Assembly: GCF_000702165.1 (NCBI RefSeq)
Contig: NZ_JNKU01000018.1
Coordinates: 1 to 46,767, forward strand
Length of the DNA stretch: 46,767 nt
Origin: Sharpea azabuensis DSM 18934
GTDB lineage: Bacteria > Bacillota_I > Bacilli_A > Erysipelotrichales > Coprobacillaceae
Direction: 5' to 3'
Made by a program: the position numbers and the translations under genes. How positions within the stretch are numbered: position 1 is the stretch's first letter; the number at the start of each line of letters is the position of its first letter. The notes beneath the pieces are model-generated. The model was not told the origin of the DNA and ran no database searches. It saw nothing but the letters and a program-made list of their open reading frames with translations. Shown here in pieces: positions 7,557-16,224 of this stretch.

Positions 7557-8877
7557 TGTCATCCTCTTGATGTGCTTTCTTCCATTCTTTAATTGTTTTG
7601 AGTTTTTCTTTATAACGCTTTTCTAGTCCATAATTTGTTGGCTGATAGTAGGTTCTATCCTTCAAGCTATCGGGCAGACATTGCATTGCAGTGATGGCAT
7701 TTGGTGCATCATGGGCATACTGGTAGCCTTCCCCATAACGTAAATCCTTCATAAGTTTAGTCTCGGCATTTCGCAAGACTAATGGCACCGGCTCAGCCAT
7801 TGTCTTGTTGGCATCCATTGCCGCCTGATTATAAGCAAGATAAAGGGCATTGCTTTTAGGAGCAAGTGCGCAGAAGGTAACGGCTTCTGTTAAATGGACG
7901 GTGCACTCTGGCATACCAATAAAGTGACAGGCCTGATAAGCAGCAACACAGATTTCTAACGCCTTAGGTTCAGCAAGACCAATATCTTCTGAAGCAAAGC
8001 GTGTCACTCTTCTAGCAATATATATTGGATCTTCTCCCGCTTCAAGCATTCTTGCCAAATAATAGATGGCCGCATCAGGATCAGAATTACGCATGGATTT
8101 ATGCAAAGCAGAAATGAGATTATAATGCTCTTCTCCTTGCTTGTCATAAAGCAGAAACTTCTTACTTGTTGATTGGATAATATTGTCCTTTGTTACATGA
8201 ATAACACCATTTTCTTCCGGTGCATTCAAGATGATCATTTCCAGTGTTGTTAAAGCGCTTCTTGCATCCCCATTCGCAAATTGTGCAATGGCATGAATCA
8301 TATCATCAGTGATATCTGTTGTAAGATTGCCAAAACCCTTTGGTGAATGCAGGGCATTTTTTATCAGATCAACAAGATCTTCTTCACTTAAAGGCTTTAA
8401 GACAAAGACCTTACATCTTGACAATAAGGCACTATTGACTTCAAAAGATGGATTTTCTGTTGTTGCACCTATCAGTGTTATACTGCCATTTTCAACATAG
8501 GGCAAGAAAGCATCTTGCTGGGCTTTATTAAAGCGATGGATTTCGTCCACAAAAATAATCGTCTTAGCCCCCTGCATATGAGCTACTTTTGCTTCTTGCA
8601 TGACATTTCTGATATCTTTAATGCCACTTGTAACAGCCGAAAAAGTTATAAAACGAGCTGATGTCTGATGCGCAATAATGCGTGCAAGTGTTGTCTTGCC
8701 AACACCGGGCGGTCCCCAGAATATCATTGAAGGAACACGATCATTTTCAATCAAGCGATAAAGTATTTTATCTTTACCAAGCAAATGCCTCTGACCCACA
8801 AACTCTTCTAAATTCTCAGGTCTTAAGCGACTTGCCAAGGGCTCATTCTCATTTTCAAATAAACTTAATTGTTCCAT
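7549..8877 (-). CDS. rarA: Replication-associated recombination protein A (RarA/MgsA)
   Basis: The 442-residue AAA+ ATPase has Walker A GPPGVGKTT (about residues 55-63), Walker B IIFVDEIHRFN, a sensor region GATTENPSFEVN, and the MgsA C-terminal tetramerisation part. Length is typical for RarA/MgsA/WRNIP1, which acts at stalled replication forks with SSB. The extreme N-terminus reads MEQLSLFENE; QLSLF matches the consensus beta-clamp-binding pentapeptide. A GAGGT site precedes the ATG. There is no obvious promoter between it and the terminator at 8887-8912, so its promoter may lie inside the end of the upstream gene. Confidence 0.95.
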   Translation of the reverse strand: MEQLSLFENENEPLASRLRPENLEEFVGQRHLLGKDKILYRLIENDRVPSMIFWGPPGVGKTTLARIIAHQTSARFITFSAVTSGIKDIRNVMQEAKVAHMQGAKTIIFVDEIHRFNKAQQDAFLPYVENGSITLIGATTENPSFEVNSALLSRCKVFVLKPLSEEDLVDLIKNALHSPKGFGNLTTDITDDMIHAIAQFANGDARSALTTLEMIILNAPEENGVIHVTKDNIIQSTSKKFLLYDKQGEEHYNLISALHKSMRNSDPDAAIYYLARMLEAGEDPIYIARRVTRFASEDIGLAEPKALEICVAAYQACHFIGMPECTVHLTEAVTFCALAPKSNALYLAYNQAAMDANKTMAEPVPLVLRNAETKLMKDLRYGEGYQYAHDAPNAITAMQCLPDSLKDRTYYQPTNYGLEKRYKEKLKTIKEWKKAHQEDDND

Positions 8878-8886
8878 ACTTACCTC

Positions 8887-8912
8887 ACAAAAAAGGAAGC
8901 CTAAGCTTCCTT
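8887..8912 (-). terminator. Intrinsic terminator of the CheB-CheR hybrid gene
   Basis: On the minus strand GGAAGC-TTAG-GCTTCC is followed by TTTTTTG. The TAG stop codon of the hybrid gene lies in the loop. Confidence 0.85.
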
Positions 8913-11900
8913 CTGATCTTGTTTTTCTACTCTTTCAAACTCACGTGACAACAACATAAAGAGTCGTTCCGTATCAATCGGCTTAGAGAGATGGCCATTC
9001 ATGCCAGCAGCTAAACACTTCTCTTCTGTTACAGCGAAAGAATCAGCTGTCAAGGCAATAATTGGGATAGTCATTGCGTCCGGTGAATCAACGGATCTGA
9101 TTTCCCTTGCCGCATCAAAGCCATTCTTGATTGGCATCATGATATCCATAATGATTGCCTGATAATGATAGGCACCACCATTAATAAACATTTCAACAAC
9201 CTCTTCACCATCACGAGCCAGTTCCGAATGCACACCCTTTTCAGCTAGTATTTCCATAATCACTTCAGCATTCAACTGATTGTCTTCAGCAACCAGGACA
9301 TTCTTGCCTTTCAAGATGATTGATTCAAATGAATCATTTGCTTTTTCACTGATATGAATCTGTTCATCAGTTGCTAAGTCAAACTGGAATGTCAATGTAA
9401 ATGTTGTACCTTTGCCAAGTGCTGATTTACATGAAATCGTACCGTCAAGAAGATCAACAAGCGTTTTAACAATATATAAACCAAGTCCTGTTCCATCTCT
9501 TGTCTCATTGACTTCATCTTCCTGTTCAAATGGCAGGAACATACGTTTCTGGAAATTATCACTCATGCCCTTACCATCATCACTGATTGTATAGACATGT
9601 GTAACCTTGCCATCCTTATAGCTTGCTTTGCCATTGAATGATACATGGCCACCTTCAGGCGTAAACTTGAGGGCGTTCGTTAATATGTTGACGAGTATTC
9701 TAGTCAGATGTTCGCTATCAATTAAGGCATAACGGCCCTGACAGTTTTCAAAATGTGATTCATAATGTAGTTTTGAATCTTTGGCTTTAGGTGAGATGAT
9801 GGCATTGACATCATCAAATACAGAATTCTCATTCATCACCTCAAAAGCAGGAACAATCTTGCCTGCATTCAATTGACTTGTTTCAAGCACCTCTTCAATC
9901 ATATTTAAGAGATAGTGAGAAGAAATATCGATTTTCTTTAGATTATCCCTAGCCTTTTCTGGTAAATTCATATGAAGAGTAAGATCTGTTAAGCCGCTAA
10001 TTGCCGTCATCGGCGTACGCATATCATGACTCATATGGGAAAGGAATGCTTCCTTCGCTTTAGAGTTCTCGGTAGCTGCTTTAAGCGCTTTGGCCATTTC
10101 TTCAACCTGGGCCATGCTGTTGGCTTGTGATGTCGTATCAACAAAAGTCAATACCAAGCCAGAAACTGGTGCCTTATTATCTTCCTGCTTACTTACGGCA
10201 CGATATGGTGAAATACGTAAGAGATATGTCTTGCCTGTCACAGAAGCACAATGTATTTCAACTGGCTTAAGGTCAAGTAGAACCTGATGACAAAGCTCAA
10301 TGAGATTGATTGTTGCAAAGTTATAAGCAATATAGCGTAACGAGCGACCAACATCCTGGTCAGCTAAGTTAAACTCAGATGTAATATATTCAGTAAACTT
10401 ACAAATATTAAGATCACGGTCAACCATGATAATACCAACCAGTGTTGTTGATAGGAAGTTAGCCATATCATCATTAACACTAGCAAGTTCCTGGACTTTG
10501 CTTTGGTATTCGGAATTGACTGTATAAAGCTCTTCATTGACGGATTGTAATTCTTCATTGGAAGATTGCAATTCTTCATTAGCGGTTAAAAGTTCCTCAT
10601 TAGCAGTCTGCAGCTCCGCATTGACACTTTCAAGTTCTGTTACTGTATTCTTCAAATTTTCCTGAGTGATAGAAAGTTCTCGCTCTAGATCACTAATACG
10701 CTCACTTGCAGCAGTATCAACCTTGTAGACAGACATATCCTTAGTCACTGGACGTTTTTCTCTAATAAAGGCAATTGCCGTCATTGAAGTACGATCACCA
10801 AGCTTATCAGTAAGCGGTGTAGCGACAATGGAAATATATTCAGGATTTTTTTCAAGTAATACAGGCACTTCATCATAGGCCACACGTTTCTGTTTTTCAC
10901 GCGCTTCTTTTAAAGCCTTGCTGACAGCTATCTTCAAATCATTACGGACAAGCTGGAAGATATCCAATGTGACCTTGCCAGTTGGGATTGTAATAAAGAG
11001 CGAACAATCACCATAACTGTGTTCTAGCTCATTTTTTTCATTAATGACAACACAGGCTGGCATTAAATCTTCAAGCACTTTCGTATCAAGTTCCTGTGAA
11101 GAATATTGATGATCAACATCACGTGAAGAAGTATGATATGTAGCAACAGGAGAAAGATAGTCTTCAACCGACTGTAATGAATAGCTGATGCGATCATGCT
11201 TAGGCATCTTGCCACTGGCATCATGAATGAAGATCTTTTCGTTAGCACAATAAACCTTAAAGACATTATCATATGTAGATACGGATTCACTGCGTCCTAA
11301 GAACAAGAAGCCCTTATCTTTCAATGCCATATGGAAAATCGAGAAGAGGTCCTTTTGTAGGACATTCTGGAAATAAATCAACAAGTTACGACAGCTAATT
11401 AAATCTAGCTTACCAAAAGGAGGATCCTGGAAGACATTATGCTGGGCAAAGATCAACATTCTTCTGATTTCATGATTGACAGTATACTTGCTGCCTCGTC
11501 TTGTAAAGAAACGAGAGAGACGCGCCACTGAAACATCTTCAATAATATTATCACCATAGACACCTCGACCGGCAAAATTAACACTATCAGCATCAAGATC
11601 TGTAGCAAAGATCTTGATATCTCTTTGCATATTTAATTCTTCCATTACTTCCGCAAAGAGAATGGCAATGGAATATGCTTCTTCGCCAGTTGAGCAGCCA
11701 GCAACCCAGACACGAATCAAATCGCTAGGTGAAGCTTCCTGCACGATTTTCTTGACAACACGTTCCTTCAATACATCAAAATAATCCGGATCTCTAAAGA
11801 AACGAGTAACGCCAATCAAGACTTCCTTACCGAGAATTTTTGCTTCTTCAGGATTGTTATTCAGGTATGTGACATACTCTTTTAAATTACGATTATGTGT

Positions 11901-12656
11901 AATCACAATTCTTCTTTCAATACGTCTTAGAACAGTTGTCTGCTTATAATAAGTATAGTTGACATTGGTAACGGACTGCAGTATTGAAAAAACTTTATTC
12001 ATTAAATCATTGTCAGTGAGTTCAATATCCTTATTGACATTCATCATGCTTGCAGAAATATGACTCATTTCTCTTGCAATAGCGTCAGGTGATAGAACAA
12101 GGTCGACAAATCCTGTAGCAATTGCATTACGTGGCATGCCATCGAATTTAGCCGATTCAGGTGATTGGACAATAATTACACCATTCTGTTCCTTGATGGA
12201 GCGAATGCCATTTGTGCCATCACTGCCCGTACCTGACAAGATAACAGCGACTGACTTGTTTTCATAAGCACTTGCGAGCGATCTTAAAAAGATATCAATA
12301 GGATGATTAATATGAGTATGATTATATTCGCTTAAATAAAGTGTATCTGAGACAATCTCAATATTATATTTAGGTGGCAGCATATAGATGGTATTACGTT
12401 CAACCTTCATGCCATCCTTGGCTTCCACTACCGGCATGGAAGTATATTTTCCTAAAATATCCACCAGTAAACTCTTGTGATCCGGTGAAAGATGCTGAAT
12501 GATGACATAAGCCATTCCTGTGTCGCTAGGCAAGAAAGTCAGCAATTGCTGCAAAGCTTCAAGCCCACCAGCACTTGCGCCAATTCCTACGACACAATGT
12601 GGCCTTACTTCTACATTTTTTGCCACAAGCGTAGTCTTTGCATTAGATTGATTCAT
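8901..12656 (-). CDS. CheB-CheR-PAS-histidine kinase-receiver hybrid sensor protein
   Basis: This 1251-residue protein fuses a complete set of signalling modules. Residues about 20-200 are a CheB methylesterase, with catalytic Ser28 in GIGASAGG, His55 and Asp146 in GTGSDG. Residues 215-475 are a CheR methyltransferase, with SAM motif VAGCSTGEEAYS at 318-329 and SCRNLLIYF. A long coiled coil of repeated NEEL/ELQS units (about 660-725) leads to a PAS domain. Then come HisKA with SHMSHDMRTP (His near 877), a HATPase (NALKFTP near 995, GTGLGL) and a receiver with phospho-Asp near 1169 (IIMDIMMP). No membrane segment, so it is cytosolic. No receptor or output gene is adjacent. Strong AGGAGG before ATG. 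Confidence 0.95.
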   Translation of the reverse strand: MNQSNAKTTLVAKNVEVRPHCVVGIGASAGGLEALQQLLTFLPSDTGMAYVIIQHLSPDHKSLLVDILGKYTSMPVVEAKDGMKVERNTIYMLPPKYNIEIVSDTLYLSEYNHTHINHPIDIFLRSLASAYENKSVAVILSGTGSDGTNGIRSIKEQNGVIIVQSPESAKFDGMPRNAIATGFVDLVLSPDAIAREMSHISASMMNVNKDIELTDNDLMNKVFSILQSVTNVNYTYYKQTTVLRRIERRIVITHNRNLKEYVTYLNNNPEEAKILGKEVLIGVTRFFRDPDYFDVLKERVVKKIVQEASPSDLIRVWVAGCSTGEEAYSIAILFAEVMEELNMQRDIKIFATDLDADSVNFAGRGVYGDNIIEDVSVARLSRFFTRRGSKYTVNHEIRRMLIFAQHNVFQDPPFGKLDLISCRNLLIYFQNVLQKDLFSIFHMALKDKGFLFLGRSESVSTYDNVFKVYCANEKIFIHDASGKMPKHDRISYSLQSVEDYLSPVATYHTSSRDVDHQYSSQELDTKVLEDLMPACVVINEKNELEHSYGDCSLFITIPTGKVTLDIFQLVRNDLKIAVSKALKEAREKQKRVAYDEVPVLLEKNPEYISIVATPLTDKLGDRTSMTAIAFIREKRPVTKDMSVYKVDTAASERISDLERELSITQENLKNTVTELESVNAELQTANEELLTANEELQSSNEELQSVNEELYTVNSEYQSKVQELASVNDDMANFLSTTLVGIIMVDRDLNICKFTEYITSEFNLADQDVGRSLRYIAYNFATINLIELCHQVLLDLKPVEIHCASVTGKTYLLRISPYRAVSKQEDNKAPVSGLVLTFVDTTSQANSMAQVEEMAKALKAATENSKAKEAFLSHMSHDMRTPMTAISGLTDLTLHMNLPEKARDNLKKIDISSHYLLNMIEEVLETSQLNAGKIVPAFEVMNENSVFDDVNAIISPKAKDSKLHYESHFENCQGRYALIDSEHLTRILVNILTNALKFTPEGGHVSFNGKASYKDGKVTHVYTISDDGKGMSDNFQKRMFLPFEQEDEVNETRDGTGLGLYIVKTLVDLLDGTISCKSALGKGTTFTLTFQFDLATDEQIHISEKANDSFESIILKGKNVLVAEDNQLNAEVIMEILAEKGVHSELARDGEEVVEMFINGGAYHYQAIIMDIMMPIKNGFDAAREIRSVDSPDAMTIPIIALTADSFAVTEEKCLAAGMNGHLSKPIDTERLFMLLSREFERVEKQDQKEA

Positions 12657-12698
12657 AATTATCCTCCTGTAAAATAGTTCATAGTTCTAAGTAAATTC

Positions 12699-12727
12699 AT
12701 TATATAAAAAGATTTAAGCATCTGTCT
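12699..12727 (-). promoter_or_regulatory. Possible promoter of the CheB-CheR hybrid gene
   Basis: TATAAT (12699-12704 on the minus strand) lies 43 nt before the ATG. An AAGACA-like -35 sits about 18 bp upstream, inside the end of the preceding gene. The -35 is poor, so the gene may also be read with the upstream gene. Confidence 0.4.
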
Positions 12728-13496
12728 TTAAGACAATCTGACCAATTATTTCTTCAAGTTGTTTCTTGATCATTTCAAATTGTTCTATATCATGCATCAG
12801 TCTTTTCTTTTCTTCATTAAGCATAGCTTCATCCTTAACAAGCTCCTGTTTATCAAATGGGGCGCGAATAGGAATCCATTCAAGTTTGATATTCTTTTGT
12901 TGGATGAGCTTTTCCATTTTTTCTAGTAGAAGCTGTTTTTCTTTAAAAGTGAGATTTTCATTATTCTCACAGGCAAGACGGTTTAAATCTGCCAATGCAA
13001 CATAGTCATTGGCAATAAAAGCCATCTGTGCTCTTTTAAAAATATTCATATTCGTCGGTGATGTATAATAATGCAAGTCGGGATGGATTTTATAGATGAT
13101 TTCTTTATATTGATCATAGATAATGCCTTTCTCATAAAAGCCAACATCATCGCTTTCGAGATATCTTTTACTCGCTTCCACTTTCTCCTTATACTCAGCC
13201 AGTTTATTGATATTCTCTTCACGCATACTTTCAAGTATTGCATCAAGCATTGTTGAAGATATATATTCTCCTCTTTCTCTATATTGTTTTACAATTGAGA
13301 CACGTTTATTCAAGTACTGGCATAGATAGAAAAGTTTTGTACGTTCATAGATCAAATCACCAAGTTTTGCATCATACATTGCCTTGATGACTACGCCTTG
13401 CTTGGTTTTTTCATCTATTGCTTCTTCCAAAGTAGCAAGCTTTTCCTTTGTATACTCAAACTTGGTCTCAAACATTCTTAATGTTCTCTCGTCCAT
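12714..13496 (-). CDS. Unrecognised coiled-coil protein with an HPD motif
   Basis: The 260-residue protein is almost entirely helical and charged. Predicted coiled coil fills residues about 8-50 and 95-120, and again 185-250. Around residue 140 it reads IYKIHPDLHYY, followed by FKRAQMAFIANDYVALADL. This HPD-plus-helix layout resembles a degenerate J-domain-like module found in clostridial hypothetical proteins. No membrane or signal segment. It is immediately upstream of the CheB-CheR-kinase gene in the same direction, 57 bp apart, without a terminator between, so it may be part of the same pathway. Function unknown. Confidence 0.72.
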   Translation of the reverse strand: MDERTLRMFETKFEYTKEKLATLEEAIDEKTKQGVVIKAMYDAKLGDLIYERTKLFYLCQYLNKRVSIVKQYRERGEYISSTMLDAILESMREENINKLAEYKEKVEASKRYLESDDVGFYEKGIIYDQYKEIIYKIHPDLHYYTSPTNMNIFKRAQMAFIANDYVALADLNRLACENNENLTFKEKQLLLEKMEKLIQQKNIKLEWIPIRAPFDKQELVKDEAMLNEEKKRLMHDIEQFEMIKKQLEEIIGQIVLKTDA

Positions 13497-13514
13497 GCAT
13501 TATCACCTAATAGT

Positions 13515-13520
13515 ATTATA
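13515..13520 (-). promoter_or_regulatory. -10 element upstream of the coiled-coil gene
   Basis: A TATAAT hexamer stands about 20 nt before the ATG on the minus strand; no convincing -35 is seen. Confidence 0.35.
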
Positions 13521-13610
13521 CACACCCCAAGTAAAAACATGTAGTATGAATCACGAAATTACTAAAAAAATAAGCATAATACAAACTATTTTGATAACAA
13601 AAAAGCCAGC

Positions 13611-14075
13611 TTATCTCTGATATGCATGCTGAAAGCTTGTTTCAACAATCTGTTCATAAACATCAATTCGATCTTCAAGAGCTAATAGATAGCCCATCGC
13701 TCCACCAATAACAACAAGCATATGCATAGGCTGCAGTTCTTTATCATCCGATACAAAAATCAGATGTCCTTCATCACTTTGCGCAATGCCAATTTCACAT
13801 GCCTTGCTTTCAAGCTGATGGTCCCTGATTGGTGGACACAAGCCAAGATTAATCTTCGCATTCGCAAAGCTTGAAACTTCATTCATAAAGCTTAAAGCAT
13901 CAAAGACAAAGCGAGCATCCTGTTTTGTCATTTCATTGACATTTTTATGAATGACAAATTGGGCAATGGCATAAAAGAAAAACTCCTTCAGTCTGTTTGT
14001 ATCAACCTCATGATTTTGTTCATAAGTCACATTGTTGTTCTCATCAATCTTGAGAATACCCATCATTTCCTTCAT
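13611..14075 (-). CDS. Hypothetical cytosolic protein
   Basis: The 154-residue protein is not recognised. It starts MKEMMGILKIDENNNVTYEQ and has a helical middle (FVFDALSFMNEVSSFANAK) and a short hydrophobic segment MHMLVVIGGAMGYLLALED near residues 115-133, probably buried rather than transmembrane. It has a CPPIRDHQLESKAC stretch with two cysteines. Its ATG overlaps the stop of the upstream 79-residue gene (TAATG at 14075), a sign of translational coupling; the two products probably act together. Only a weak CAGC/GCTG hairpin with T6 follows. Confidence 0.72.
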   Translation of the reverse strand: MKEMMGILKIDENNNVTYEQNHEVDTNRLKEFFFYAIAQFVIHKNVNEMTKQDARFVFDALSFMNEVSSFANAKINLGLCPPIRDHQLESKACEIGIAQSDEGHLIFVSDDKELQPMHMLVVIGGAMGYLLALEDRIDVYEQIVETSFQHAYQR

Positions 14076-14314
14076 TATACATCATACTCCTCACCAACAC
14101 GTTCCATCGCAATCTTTGCCCCAAGTTCTAGCTCGCTTAAACGATTTTTCAATGTCAGTTCCATGCGATTTTGTGCTTCCTCAAGTTCTTCATCAGTTGG
14201 TTCAACTGCCTGCACAAGGCCGCTATATTGGGCAAGTAAGACAAGATAACTCTGATAAAGACGTTTTGTATCAATATCTTTGTCATTGATATTTTTTAAA
14301 TTTATTTTTTCCAT
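14075..14314 (-). CDS. Small hypothetical protein, coupled to the next gene
   Basis: The 79-residue protein reads MEKINLKNINDKDIDTKRLY, then a helical segment and an acidic stretch EPTDEELEEAQNRMELTLKN, ending EYDV. It is acidic, soluble and probably helical. A good site (GAGGTGA) precedes the ATG. Its stop overlaps the start of the 154-residue gene by one base. Not recognised. It heads the run of genes leading to the CheB-CheR hybrid. Confidence 0.7.
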   Translation of the reverse strand: MEKINLKNINDKDIDTKRLYQSYLVLLAQYSGLVQAVEPTDEELEEAQNRMELTLKNRLSELELGAKIAMERVGEEYDV

Positions 14315-14349
14315 AGAATCACCTCACTCATTCTAACATAGCTCAATAA

Positions 14350-14376
14350 GAAAAACCACCAGTGATCACTAGTGGT
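14350..14376 (-). terminator. Intrinsic terminator of the transglutaminase-like gene
   Basis: ACCACTAGTG and CACTGGTGGT form the stem on the minus strand, followed by TTTTTC. The gene's TAG stop at 14369-14371 lies inside the hairpin. Confidence 0.8.
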
Positions 14377-15280
14377 CGTATAAAGAAAGTGGATATTTTG
14401 ATTGGAAGGCTGTTGTTTTATAAATGTCATCAGCATGATGACTCTTTTTAAACTGCAAGTCACCTTTTAAGAAATACATATTTTTACGTCCTTCTGCATC
14501 ATTCCAGGTAACATCAACATCATAATAGCGATTGCCTAGCTTAACGATATTCCATGTATGATTTTCTCGTCCTGTTGGCTGGACGCTCAGGCCAGTAATC
14601 ATTCGATTATCAATTTTCGCCTCAAGTAGCAAACGATAGTACGCTAAAGTATAGGCCTGACAAACACCATGTCCATTAACGAGAGCACCATAGGCTGTAT
14701 ATTGGTCCCCACGGCCACGATCACTATAATACATATGATGGACAAGATAGTCATTAAGCTGCTTGATCTTCTGATAATTCGTTCCCTTCACATGAGCGAC
14801 TATAGCCTTAACTTTTTTATCAATCAATTGTTCTTTAGATAAGGTTGTACGATAGTTTATATCATAAGCTAAATCATAATGATATCCATTAATAATACGT
14901 GTACGCTTTGAGGAAATCGTAACTCTTGAAAGAGAATAGTGCAGATAGTCTCCTTCATTGGGAACACCTGTATGTTTGATTGCTTCTTGATAAATATTCT
15001 TTGCGATTTCTTGGGCATCTATTTTTTGTCTACTGAAATAGGTTATATCGATATGATGGGTACGATTAATCATCTTCCTACGTAACAAATTACCAGCTGA
15101 CACATCGTCGGAAAAATGTTCATCATCAGCAATAATGCCAGTCTTCTTGCTTAAGAAGGCAACCATATCATTGACCTGCTGACCACCATCGACCTGCAAA
15201 CGGTTATAGAGAACCAATCCTCCATAGCTAGCAGTTAGAATGAGGGCAACGACAATAAGCGTCTTAATGATCTTCTTCAT
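14369..15280 (-). CDS. Membrane-anchored transglutaminase-like protein
   Basis: The 303-residue protein begins MKKIIKTLIVVALILTASYG, an uncleaved signal/anchor, followed by an extracytoplasmic part. The transglutaminase-like (papain-fold) core carries the triad: Cys in NGHGVCQAYTLAYY, His in ENHTWNIVKL and Asp in YYDVDVTWND. The family acts as cysteine peptidases or cross-linkers at the cell surface. The ATG at 15278-15280 is chosen because GAGG lies 7 nt upstream. The start overlaps the end of the patatin-like gene by 17 bp, so the two are co-expressed. Confidence 0.85.
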   Translation of the reverse strand: MKKIIKTLIVVALILTASYGGLVLYNRLQVDGGQQVNDMVAFLSKKTGIIADDEHFSDDVSAGNLLRRKMINRTHHIDITYFSRQKIDAQEIAKNIYQEAIKHTGVPNEGDYLHYSLSRVTISSKRTRIINGYHYDLAYDINYRTTLSKEQLIDKKVKAIVAHVKGTNYQKIKQLNDYLVHHMYYSDRGRGDQYTAYGALVNGHGVCQAYTLAYYRLLLEAKIDNRMITGLSVQPTGRENHTWNIVKLGNRYYDVDVTWNDAEGRKNMYFLKGDLQFKKSHHADDIYKTTAFQSKYPLSLYDH

Positions 15281-16127
15281 TTCTTGCCTCATTAATAAAA
15301 TGCTTCAAGCTTGCAAGCTGTTTAAGAGCCTGCTGGCGACCAATTCTATACACACGCTCTTTTTCTTGCGCGGAGTGACAAAGCGCTGGAATATTGAGAC
15401 TAAAAGGTGGCTGAATGATAAATGCATCACCATATTCTCCACGCTTCTTGATATAGCTTAGCTGTTTGTTGTAAGCAAGATGGCGCTTCTTGAGTTTCTG
15501 ATAGATGGCTGGATATTTTTTCAATAACAGCTTCATCATATGTGTATGTTTCATTGGCCCTTTGCGGTAAGATGATGGCTGTGTGAGAATGACAACATTC
15601 TTCTTATAGCCAATGGATTCAAAATACTGTAATGGAATACTATCAGCAATACCTCCATCTAATAACTTCATACCATCAACTTCAACAGCATGTGAGACAA
15701 CGGGCATACTTGCCGAAGCACGAATATACTGCATTGTCTTTTTATCGTCCTCATCACAATGGTAATAAAGAGGCTCACCTGTTAAAGCATTTGTACAAAC
15801 ACAATAAAAATCATGTTTCATAAATTCCTGATAATCAAATATATCAAGTTCATAGGGCAGCTTTTCATAATCAAACTTTGCTCCATAGAGATCACCCGTT
15901 AAAAAGAACGAGCGCCATGAAGCATAACGCCAGTCTTTCGCAAATCGCTTATTGTAGCGTATAGCACGTCCAATCTGCTTAGAAGCATAATTACAGCCAA
16001 ATGCTGCACCTGCTGAAACACCAATTGAAGCATCAAGTTCAATCCCATTTTCCATTAACACATCAAGCACGCCAGCAGTAAACATGCCCCTATTAGCTCC
16101 GCCTTCCATTACTAATCCAATCTTCAC
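15264..16127 (-). CDS. Patatin-like phospholipase family protein
   Basis: The 287-residue acyl hydrolase has the oxyanion motif EGGANRGMF (residues about 8-16), the nucleophile elbow GVSAG and the catalytic Asp in LLDGGIADS. Together these form the Ser-Asp dyad of patatin/RssA-type lipases. No signal peptide: cytosolic, perhaps membrane-associated. The GTG at 16125-16127 is taken as start because GAGGTGA lies 6 nt upstream. A -10-like TAGAAT with TG extension lies just before that site, which would leave longer upstream starts untranscribed. It is coupled to the transglutaminase-like gene by a 17-bp overlap. Confidence 0.87.
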   Translation of the reverse strand: MKIGLVMEGGANRGMFTAGVLDVLMENGIELDASIGVSAGAAFGCNYASKQIGRAIRYNKRFAKDWRYASWRSFFLTGDLYGAKFDYEKLPYELDIFDYQEFMKHDFYCVCTNALTGEPLYYHCDEDDKKTMQYIRASASMPVVSHAVEVDGMKLLDGGIADSIPLQYFESIGYKKNVVILTQPSSYRKGPMKHTHMMKLLLKKYPAIYQKLKKRHLAYNKQLSYIKKRGEYGDAFIIQPPFSLNIPALCHSAQEKERVYRIGRQQALKQLASLKHFINEARNEEDH

Positions 16128-16189
16128 TTTGTTCACCTCACGTGGCATTCTAACATAAATGTCTATTTCTGACCACATCTATACTCTAA

Positions 16190-16215
16190 ATGAAAATACC
16201 AGGAGCTCCTGGTAT
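16190..16215 (-). terminator. Perfect 20-bp palindrome, terminator of the small acidic gene
   Basis: ATACCAGGAGCTCCTGGTAT (16196-16215) is fully palindromic. On the minus strand it is followed by TTTTCATTT. Confidence 0.75.
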
Positions 16216-16224
16216 CTTCTTCAA

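Noticed and set aside
10480-10640. Repeated NEEL/ELQS units as a DNA repeat array
   Set aside because: They are heptad-like coiled-coil coding sequence inside the hybrid kinase, not a DNA repeat or CRISPR.
14032-14289. Plus-strand ORFs opposite the 79/154-residue genes
   Set aside because: No ribosome sites, antisense to better-supported coupled genes.
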